64,000 nt of DNA from a bacterium (GTDB lineage Bacteria; Bdellovibrionota_B; Oligoflexia; Oligoflexales; RGVZ01): the NCBI GenBank assembly GCA_010029825.1, contig RGVZ01000003.1, positions 1 to 64,000 on the forward strand, in the 5' to 3' direction. The notes beneath the pieces were generated by a model. It saw only the letters and a list, made by a program, of their open reading frames with translations, searched no databases and was not told where the DNA came from. Shown piece by piece: positions 56,688 through 64,000 of this stretch; position 1 is the first letter of the stretch; every line of letters begins with the position of its first letter. Both the position numbers and the translations under genes were made by a program.

Positions 56688-57832
56688 CCCGATTGGAATC
56701 TGTCGGGAATTTCAGTCCAGATGTAAAAAGCCCCGTCAGGATTTGGCGCGTGGAACCCGGCGGCGTTGGCGGCGTGGATCGCGTTCTTGCGTCGCGCCAG
56801 AAATTCGGTGTGACGCCGGGCGGCGAATCCCGATTCGGCATCCAGCAGCGCGGGCATCATTTCCTGGGTGGCGGCACTGACACACGGGACGCGGATGGAC
56901 ATCAGCATGGCCAACGGGCGGATGAGTTGCGTGGGCCCCGCGCACCATCCGGCGCGCAGGCCGGGCAGACCGTGGGATTTGCTGACGCTTGACACGACGA
57001 TGGTGCGGTCGCGGGCAGCCGGGATCGTCGCAATGCTCTCATGCGGGCGTTTCCAACAGAAAGCCGAATAAACCTCGTCGCTGATGATCACGCAATTGTT
57101 GCGCGCGGCAAGGGCGGCGACCAGCGCGAGATCATCGGGATGGATGACGCGGCCGTCCGGGTTGCCCGGGCTGTTGACGATGATGGCTTTCGCGCCGCGC
57201 ATGGCGCGGTCCAGTTCTTTTTGGTTCAGGCGGCCATTTTGCGGGTTTGGGCCGCGGACGCGACGAACGCGCAGCCCGCGTGTGCGCGCGAGCCACGGAT
57301 AGAACAGGTAGCACGGGTCGAACAGCACAATGGTTTCACCGGCGTCGGCAAAACATTCCAGCGCATGGGCCAGTGCCTGGGAAGCGCCGTTGCAAATCAG
57401 GATTTCCTTTTCCGGATCGTAGGAAACTCCGGTGTCGGATTTGATTTTGCCCGCGACAGCGCGCAGGGCTTCAGGGTGGCCGAATCCGGCTGGATACGCG
57501 CGCAGGGATGATACGAGGGAGGCGCTGCGCGTCATCGATTCAAGGATGGGCGAGACATCAAGAATTCCAGAGAGGTCGGGCATTCCCTGGGAGAGATCGA
57601 TCACTTCGCGCGTGACATCACCAGTTACGTCACCAGTTACGTCACCCGTGGCAGCGGTCTTGACCGCGCGCTCAAGATTCTCGAGGAGCTCCAGGTCGGA
57701 GACCGGTGCTGAGAGGACGTCGCCGCTGTACATGCGCAGGTAAAAATAGTCGGATCCGAGGCGCCTCCGGACCATTGCGTCGAGTCGGGCCAGTCCGCTC
57801 CGCACCGCCACTTTTTTCAACGTTCGTGACAT
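56528..57832 (-). CDS. PLP-dependent class I/II aminotransferase
   Basis: IVNSPGNPDGRVI, ISDEVYSAFCW, SSVSKSHGLPGLRAGW; converges on and overlaps the enolase-family ORF. Confidence 0.87.
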   Translation of the reverse strand: MSRTLKKVAVRSGLARLDAMVRRRLGSDYFYLRMYSGDVLSAPVSDLELLENLERAVKTAATGDVTGDVTGDVTREVIDLSQGMPDLSGILDVSPILESMTRSASLVSSLRAYPAGFGHPEALRAVAGKIKSDTGVSYDPEKEILICNGASQALAHALECFADAGETIVLFDPCYLFYPWLARTRGLRVRRVRGPNPQNGRLNQKELDRAMRGAKAIIVNSPGNPDGRVIHPDDLALVAALAARNNCVIISDEVYSAFCWKRPHESIATIPAARDRTIVVSSVSKSHGLPGLRAGWCAGPTQLIRPLAMLMSIRVPCVSAATQEMMPALLDAESGFAARRHTEFLARRKNAIHAANAAGFHAPNPDGAFYIWTEIPDRFQSGYEFAGWCLETCRVAVMPGETSGPSGRGKVRWSFGVSEEKFNAAMSRVRATTR

Positions 57833-58035
57833 GGCCCGGAGTATACCAGTTATTTCCACAAATTTGAGCCGGGTGGCTGGACCATTCGGCAACGGGTGGC
57901 CAGAAATGGGGCCACGGAAGTTGCTGAGACGCTTTTGAAATAAAAAACATATTTAATCACGGCTGGTTATCTTTTTGTTCCGGTGGCCCTGAACGTGTAA
58001 TGCCGGCGACGGGTTCGTTGTCGAAAGGAGATCCC

Positions 58036-58572
58036 ATGACCCGCCCAATCCAGTTTCCAGCCATGGCGCTGACGGTATTTGCTTTGACATCGTGCGGTGC
58101 GCCCGCGCCAGGATCGGCGCAATCAGACTCACAGTTGTCCGCCGTCGTTCCTGCCGCGTCGGGAAACGCGTCTTATGAAATCGAACTTGTCGATGTGGAA
58201 TTGTGCCACAAGCAAAATGCCCTCGCGGAAAGTAACATCGAAGGCTTCACTTCGTTCTTGCCTCCGGATTCCCTGATCTGTCGCGCGCGTCCGGATCTAC
58301 TGCGAGCTTTCGACGGCTTCAGTGTCCTCTTCGGAACTCTCAGCGTCGCCTGTTCATTCCCGGGTCCTGCGCAGGTCGCGTTGCCTGTATTTTCCGTCAG
58401 TGGCGCGGCGGTGTCGTTGCTGTCATTCGGCCTGAAGGGAATATCTTGCGAGGAGCCTGAACCAAAACTGACCAGTGCCCAGATCGAGGTTGTTGAGGCG
58501 AAAGTGTGTCAGATGATGGGGAAGACTTATCGCAAGGGACTGGGTCCGGTCGAGCGTTCCCGTTGCGAGTGA
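58036..58572 (+). CDS. Putative lipoprotein
   Basis: MTRPIQFPAMALTVFALTSCGAPAPG lipobox. Confidence 0.72.
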   Translation: MTRPIQFPAMALTVFALTSCGAPAPGSAQSDSQLSAVVPAASGNASYEIELVDVELCHKQNALAESNIEGFTSFLPPDSLICRARPDLLRAFDGFSVLFGTLSVACSFPGPAQVALPVFSVSGAAVSLLSFGLKGISCEEPEPKLTSAQIEVVEAKVCQMMGKTYRKGLGPVERSRCE

Positions 58573-58898
58573 GGCCCGTCGTCGCTCCGCACAAAGTCTG
58601 GCTTGCCGTCACCATCGAAATCGTACGCGGTTTCGATGGAGCCTTGCGCCGCTCCGCCCCTTTGTACCTGAATCATGTCAGGGCGTCCGTCGCCGTCGAT
58701 ATCCCAGCCGGTCGTCCTGGCTTCAGGCGAATCAGGCAAATTTGGTACAGGGACACGGACCGGGAGTGGCGTCGCCGCCGATGCCACCGCCGCTGTCAGG
58801 CCAAGGAAGACATGGGCGCCAAAGGCGACAAGGACCACAGCCGGAATGAATTCCAGTTTTCCGGCGGATGTTTCTCGCGCGATGTTGCCGTGTTCCAT
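58527..58898 (-). CDS. Small exported protein with two DxDGDG (EF-hand/FG-GAP/dockerin-like) motifs
   Basis: GWDIDGDGRPDMIQV and AYDFDGDGKPDFVRS after a hydrophobic N-terminal segment. Confidence 0.6.
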   Translation of the reverse strand: MEHGNIARETSAGKLEFIPAVVLVAFGAHVFLGLTAAVASAATPLPVRVPVPNLPDSPEARTTGWDIDGDGRPDMIQVQRGGAAQGSIETAYDFDGDGKPDFVRSDDGPHSQRERSTGPSPLR

Positions 58899-59060
58899 TG
58901 CGTTCTCCTCGCGGTTCGTCCTGATTCAACCCTCATGTTGATTCGTCATCACGGCGAGTTGGCTTGAACTGTGCCTCTTTGGCAGATCCTTTCTTGATCC
59001 CGGAATCAAACGCCAAATCAGAAGGTTGCGTTCCCGCTGCGGCCGTGGAATCATTTCCGG

Positions 59061-60440
59061 ATGAGAAAAATCAGACTTTGTTTATTGGCATCATTGGCGT
59101 CCTTGGCATCCCTGTCAGGGCTCCTGTTGTCGGCGACCCCGCCTGAACGGATGGCCATCGTGGATATTTCGTCCGCGGGCCCATCCAATCTAAACATCTT
59201 GAAAAAGCTCGGCGGGATTTCCTGGTGGACGGAAATGGGAGGTAGTTTGATCGTCTCCGCCAACGCGCGCGGATTCGCCAACATGGACAGTACCGGGTTT
59301 GTCGCGAGAGTCCTTCCCGACCTGACAACAGCCGACGACCTGCGCGTCCTGATCGCGGGACATTCCTCCATGGCACTTCCCGCCGGTGTCAACACTCTCG
59401 CGGATGAAGGTCGCGCGCGACTCGTTCGTGGCGACAGCGCCGCGTTGTCCGCGCTGGATCAATCGAACGTCGACCATGGGATTCATGTCGGCGTATTTCC
59501 CGTCGAGCCAGGAAAAGTGATCCTCAGATCCGCCACGAACCAGGATGTGCCGCGTCGCGTCTCGCAGCGCGAATCCTTTATGGTCAATGACGTCGCGCGC
59601 AAGGTCAGCAAGGACCGCTGGTGGGCTGACGTCCGGAAACTTGCCGCATGGAACCGTCACATTTCCGCGACTGGGAATATTGAGGCGCGTGACTGGATCA
59701 AGATGAACCTGGCGGCCATCCCCGGCATGGAAGTGACCCTGCAGGAGTTTCGTGTGGCGGGCCGTTCTGCCTGGAATGTTGTCGGAATCCTTCCCGGCGA
59801 GCGCATGGTCGATGACTCCGGTTCCGCCAGCGCGAACGACCGCGGACTTGTCATCGTCGGTGGCCATTTCGACTCGACATCGGAACGGGCTTCCTACGCC
59901 GCGCCCGGAGCAGAGGACAACGCCAGTGGCGCCGCCGGGGTCATTGAACTGGCCCGCGTGATGGCTGACGTTCCCCACTCGGAGGATATCGTGTTCGCGG
60001 CATTCTCCGGTGAGGAACAGGGTTTATATGGTTCGGCCGCTTTCGTGGAAAAGTTGGTGGAAGGCCTGCCTGAACAGGAAACAAGCCGTGTTCGTGGCGT
60101 GATTACCATGGACATGATTGGTTATTCCCGGTCCGGAACCTCCGGTCAGCCAGGCGTCATCATCGAGACGGAAAGCCAGTATTCTGATTTCGCGCGCCGG
60201 TTTGTCGAGGCCGCGGCCGAAGTTACGAATTTACGCGTGACGACTTCGTTCAATCCATTTGGCAGCGATCATGTCTCGTTCCTTGATGCCGGGATACCGG
60301 CGATCCTGGCCATCGATGCCGACTGGAACCATTACGCGCATTATCACAAGACGACCGACACTCCTGACAAGCTCACGCCGGAACTGGCGTACGAGATCTT
60401 GAAGATGAACGCGGCAGTGACGGCCTTGTTGGCGCGCTGA
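59061..60440 (+). CDS. M28-family exported metallopeptidase
   Basis: VIVGGHFDSTS, APGAEDNASGAAGVIELARV, VFAAFSGEEQGLYGSAAFV, ITMDMIGY, FGSDHVSFLDAGIPAI. Confidence 0.92.
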   Translation: MRKIRLCLLASLASLASLSGLLLSATPPERMAIVDISSAGPSNLNILKKLGGISWWTEMGGSLIVSANARGFANMDSTGFVARVLPDLTTADDLRVLIAGHSSMALPAGVNTLADEGRARLVRGDSAALSALDQSNVDHGIHVGVFPVEPGKVILRSATNQDVPRRVSQRESFMVNDVARKVSKDRWWADVRKLAAWNRHISATGNIEARDWIKMNLAAIPGMEVTLQEFRVAGRSAWNVVGILPGERMVDDSGSASANDRGLVIVGGHFDSTSERASYAAPGAEDNASGAAGVIELARVMADVPHSEDIVFAAFSGEEQGLYGSAAFVEKLVEGLPEQETSRVRGVITMDMIGYSRSGTSGQPGVIIETESQYSDFARRFVEAAAEVTNLRVTTSFNPFGSDHVSFLDAGIPAILAIDADWNHYAHYHKTTDTPDKLTPELAYEILKMNAAVTALLAR

Positions 60441-60457
60441 GTCCCAGGTCCGCCAGA

Positions 60458-61990
60458 TCAATCAAGCCAGACACGGTAATGGCGCGCGCCCAGGGTTGCC
60501 TCGAAGACGACCCCGCGTGGTGCCCGGGCGGCCGTCAGTTCGGTGGCCATCTTGCGCAGGTCGAGGCCCTGCGCCTCGATTCTCACGGCAACATCGCCGG
60601 GCACAAGATCAGCAAGATTGCCTACGGCAATCGCTGGCATTTCGAGGTCCACCAAGGTGACAGCCCCCTCTTGCACGCGGACACGTAAATGCCGTGAATT
60701 CCACGAATCACTTGTCGCTGGCGTCTGGGGTCCAGTGTTTTCATGCCGCCTCGCCGGCATGGAAGACGCCAGGGCGGGTGCCATGAAACCCTCGAAAATC
60801 CGACGCGAATCTACCGGTTCACCAATCAGTTTCAACCCGTGATGCCAACCCTGGACGGTTCGCATCAGGTAGAGGAACCACGGCGGTCCTGCCGTCCGCA
60901 GCCACCATTTGTCGCTGCCCGCGATCTCATCGGTGATGCGCCCCGGGTGCCAGGACGCGGGGTCAAATTTCCCGCGGGCCCGGAACGGCTCCAGCAACGC
61001 GGGCATCAACTGGTGCAACCGGCCAGACAGTGGCTCAAGTTTCACGGTGTCGAATCCCGCGTTCCCCAGCAAGGCCATCCAGTCGTCGTCAATTTCGCCG
61101 CAGGCGCGCGCGATCATCCTCGCGATGATCTTGACCTGGTCATCGTTGAGCCTGAGCATCGCCCCGAAATCATAGAGCACCAGTGAGGTTGATCCTGATT
61201 CCGCGTCGATCCTGAATCCGTAGTTGCCTGGATTCAGGTCGCAGTGAATGAGGTTCGCCTGGAAGATCGCGCGGGCGAGCATCTCAGCCATTATCTCAGG
61301 CATCATTTTTGCCGCGTCCCGGATGTGTTTGTGCCCGATGACATCGCGAAGTCCGCGCAATTCTTCCGGGGACGTCGATGGCTCAAAGGACTGGGTAAGC
61401 ACACCGGTGCTCGAGTACGCCTCGAATACCCGTGGTACCACCAGCCACGGCGCCCTCACCTTGGCGCGGAATTCGTCCTGGTAACGCGCCTCCGCGCGGT
61501 AATTGATTTCCTCGAGCAATTTTTCCTTCAGGAACTGCCCCCAGGATTCACGCGTGAATCCATAGGCGCGCGCCGGGCTGCGCGCGGCGAGATCGACAAA
61601 GTCGTCCACCTGGCGCGCGATCTCGTCCGCAAGCCCGGGAAACTGGACTTTGATGGCGACGTGTTCTCCTGATTTCAGCTTTGCCTCGTGGACCTGGGAC
61701 AGGGACGCGACGCGGGCGTCTTCTGAAATACGGTCAATCTCCCGCGCCAATGCCGGCGCGTCTGCCTCGATCCGTTGCCGGACTTCTTCCATGGTCATTC
61801 GCGCGGCAGGACGCGGCGTGGTGTCCATGCTGGATCGCATCGCGATGATCTGCGCGACTTTCGCCGGCAGTCCAGGCTGGTCGAGCAGGCTGGTGACCAG
61901 GTATTCGCGCGCCCGTCTGCCGGTCAGGGCAGACCTGGCAGCGGCGGCGATTCCGATGCCGGAATATTTGATCAGCTTGCCCAGCCTCAA
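60458..61990 (-). CDS. UbiB/ABC1/AarF-family atypical kinase
   Basis: ARVASLSQVHEAKLKSGEHVAIKVQFPG, IFQANLIHCDLNPGNYGF, LVLYDFGAML. Confidence 0.88.
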   Translation of the reverse strand: MRLGKLIKYSGIGIAAAARSALTGRRAREYLVTSLLDQPGLPAKVAQIIAMRSSMDTTPRPAARMTMEEVRQRIEADAPALAREIDRISEDARVASLSQVHEAKLKSGEHVAIKVQFPGLADEIARQVDDFVDLAARSPARAYGFTRESWGQFLKEKLLEEINYRAEARYQDEFRAKVRAPWLVVPRVFEAYSSTGVLTQSFEPSTSPEELRGLRDVIGHKHIRDAAKMMPEIMAEMLARAIFQANLIHCDLNPGNYGFRIDAESGSTSLVLYDFGAMLRLNDDQVKIIARMIARACGEIDDDWMALLGNAGFDTVKLEPLSGRLHQLMPALLEPFRARGKFDPASWHPGRITDEIAGSDKWWLRTAGPPWFLYLMRTVQGWHHGLKLIGEPVDSRRIFEGFMAPALASSMPARRHENTGPQTPATSDSWNSRHLRVRVQEGAVTLVDLEMPAIAVGNLADLVPGDVAVRIEAQGLDLRKMATELTAARAPRGVVFEATLGARHYRVWLD

Positions 61991-62093
61991 TTCAGTGAAC
62001 CCTCAGAATACCCATTTCGCGGCAGCGAGCTCGACAGTCGCGATGAATGAGCATGGTGTTCCCGGCGTGATTCCCAGGCTCGATCATAGCATG

Positions 62094-63392
62094 TCACGCG
62101 GCTTTTCTTGCCCTTCGCAATTCCTTGCGCAGCCTCTTCCTGAAGAAGATGTCGTCCACCGTGATTGTATGGCGCGGAGTTGCCAGTTGATTGTAATCGG
62201 GATGCTCCACCTCCTGGCGGATCCGCGCCTCCAGATCCGCTGGCGCGGACCAGAGCCCGGCCAGATGGCGCGCGGCGATTTTCGATTGCAACTCGGCGCC
62301 GGGCCAGATGCAGCCGAGAGGCTGGAACAATCCGATGAAGTAACAATTCTTCAAGTTGCCCGGCAAGAAACGGAGATAAAGCGGCACAGGGCCGCGCGAG
62401 AAATCAACCACGGACTTGTCAAGGAACGGATGGTCGATCCAATATCCCGTCGCGTAAATCACCGCGTCAAATTCCTGGGTGGTTCCGTCCTTGAACCGGA
62501 CCGTATTGCCATCGAACCGGTCAATGTCGACGCGTGGTCTCACGCGCCCGTGGCGGATGAAGTAATAAAGTTCCGAGTTAACCGTGGGGTGCGTCGATCC
62601 GAACCAGTGATCTGGATTTTGCAGGCCGATCCGTGAATTTTTCCCGAGCAGTACCCGCAACAGGATCTCGCTGATGATGATCTTGGCCCAGCGCGGAAAG
62701 AACGAGAATTTGTAGTAGAACGCGTCGGACGGGTTACCCAGGACAAATTTTGGAACCAGCCAGTATCCACGTCGCCAACTGATTTCCGTGTACTTGCTGA
62801 CGCGGCTGGTCTCGACCGCGATGTCGCACGCGGAATTGCCGCCGCCGACGACGAGGACCCGCTTGTCCCTGTATGGCTCGGCCCGCTTGAACGAGTGGGA
62901 ATGGCTGACCTCGCCGGAAAAGGTTCCCGGATACTCCGGCCAACGTGGTTTCCAGTGATGACCATTGCAGATGGCCAGGGCGTCGAAGGTTGATGTGCGT
63001 GTGCGGCCGCCGGTTTCAACCGAGACGTTCCATCGTCCATCAGGCAGCGGGTCGCACTTCTTGACCATCGTGTTGAACTGGATCAGCGGCATCAGTTGGA
63101 AGTGCCGCGCGTAACCCTGGAAATAGTCCAGCAACTGCGAGTGGTGGGGATAGTCGGGCGCTTCTGCCGGCAGTGGATAATCCTCGTACTGCGAACTGAT
63201 CTTTGAACTGATGATGTGTGTCGTTTCAAAGACGCTTGCGTGTTCCGTGTTGTCGTGGAATCGCCAGTTGCCACCGACCTGTTCGCCGGCCTCGAAAACC
63301 GTGACGTCGAACCCGAGATCCGTGAAGTTCTTCGCGGCGGTGATCCCGCTCGGTCCGGCGCCAATGACGCAGACGCGTTTACCCGTCTTCAT
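62094..63392 (-). CDS. Flavin-containing monooxygenase-like FAD/NAD(P) protein
   Basis: VCVIGAGPSGITAAKNF, GEVSHSHSFKRAEPYRDKRVLVVGGGNSACDIA (FMO-type), VIYATGYWIDHPFL. Confidence 0.92.
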   Translation of the reverse strand: MKTGKRVCVIGAGPSGITAAKNFTDLGFDVTVFEAGEQVGGNWRFHDNTEHASVFETTHIISSKISSQYEDYPLPAEAPDYPHHSQLLDYFQGYARHFQLMPLIQFNTMVKKCDPLPDGRWNVSVETGGRTRTSTFDALAICNGHHWKPRWPEYPGTFSGEVSHSHSFKRAEPYRDKRVLVVGGGNSACDIAVETSRVSKYTEISWRRGYWLVPKFVLGNPSDAFYYKFSFFPRWAKIIISEILLRVLLGKNSRIGLQNPDHWFGSTHPTVNSELYYFIRHGRVRPRVDIDRFDGNTVRFKDGTTQEFDAVIYATGYWIDHPFLDKSVVDFSRGPVPLYLRFLPGNLKNCYFIGLFQPLGCIWPGAELQSKIAARHLAGLWSAPADLEARIRQEVEHPDYNQLATPRHTITVDDIFFRKRLRKELRRARKAA

Positions 63393-63484
63393 GACCGCCT
63401 CCTTCGCGACAATCTTCGTTGTCCAGACAGGAATTCGGCAAATTCGGGCAAACGATGAAGGTACCGGTCGCGAAAACTTCGCAG

Positions 63485-63524
63485 GACCCCGAAACTATCC
63501 GATTGTGCCAATAGTTCCGGGGTC
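63485..63524. other. Long inverted repeat (14-bp arms, one mismatch)
   Basis: GACCCCGAAACTAT-N12-ATAGTTCCGGGGTC, intergenic; no T-tract. Confidence 0.75.
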
Positions 63525-63537
63525 TTGTCGCGTTGGG

Positions 63538-63996
63538 TCAGCTCGCGCGGAAGCCCTGCGTGAAGGCCAGCTGGTAGCCCGTGCCGGTGTTGCGGAACCG
63601 GGTAAACTTGATCAACTGTTCCCCGGGTTGAATCGCCCAGTCGCAGCGCTCGAGCTGGTCGGTGGCGAGGATCTCGCGCAGGTCGGCGAGCGCCGGGACC
63701 AGGTGGGTGGACATGTGGACCGACTCATCCCACGACGCCCAGCTCAGCTGTTCGACGAGGTTGGTCAGATAATGCTCCGCGTCGGATCGCGTGGCCGGCG
63801 CGCATGTGGCATCCGCGGTCGGAACGGCCTCTTTTTCCGTCCATCCAAAAAACTCGATCGGTCGTCCATCCCGCGTGATGTCGGTCATGATCGAGAAGAG
63901 ACTCATCAACGCCTTGCTGTCCTCGATTTTTTCCAGCCTGTCGAGGCGTGACGCCTCCGCGATCGCCAGGGATCCAGTCAACACAGCCATCATCAC
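63538..63996 (-). CDS. Hypothetical protein
   Basis: 152 aa ORF at window end with N-terminal hydrophobic segment; could extend outside the window. Confidence 0.55.
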   Translation of the reverse strand: MMMAVLTGSLAIAEASRLDRLEKIEDSKALMSLFSIMTDITRDGRPIEFFGWTEKEAVPTADATCAPATRSDAEHYLTNLVEQLSWASWDESVHMSTHLVPALADLREILATDQLERCDWAIQPGEQLIKFTRFRNTGTGYQLAFTQGFRAS

Positions 63997-64000
63997 CGGG

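Noticed and set aside
1-64000. Mobile elements or prophage
   Set aside because: No transposase, integrase, capsid or terminase motifs recognised in any ORF.

Overview
A dense 64 kb bacterial chromosomal window of moderately high GC, with no phage, transposon, CRISPR or rRNA seen. I support about 57 CDSs and one tRNA, tRNA-Ala(GGC). Most genes are housekeeping or envelope genes: rsmA, tsaD, dapC/dapD, tryptophan 2,3-dioxygenase, GmhB-type HAD phosphatase, an RhlB/DEAD helicase, a MoxR-DUF58-transglutaminase cluster, tcdA, TatD, UbiB-like kinase, OmpA, OPT transporter and GH3. The most unusual locus is a putative three-gene exported operon at ~39.5-44.25 kb. It has a near-consensus promoter overlapped by a palindrome, and encodes a lipoprotein, an outer-membrane-barrel-like protein and a protein with 16 contiguous xGDLK pentapeptides. 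Those pentapeptides lie between a candidate His (SHGG) and Cys (ESCDS) of a caspase-fold (clan CD)-like peptidase. A second clan CD-like exported protein lies at 956-2443 and an NlpC/P60-like candidate at 13.7-15 kb. Other points of interest are a DUF455-like ferritin/ATP-grasp fusion, a dispersed hairpin repeat with compensatory changes and local tandem amplification (30.86 kb and 50.29 kb), overlapping AT-rich palindromes at 52.98-53.02 kb, a terminator-like hairpin at the start of an EamA gene, and an internally duplicated unknown protein. All family calls come from reading motifs by eye; no database search was run.
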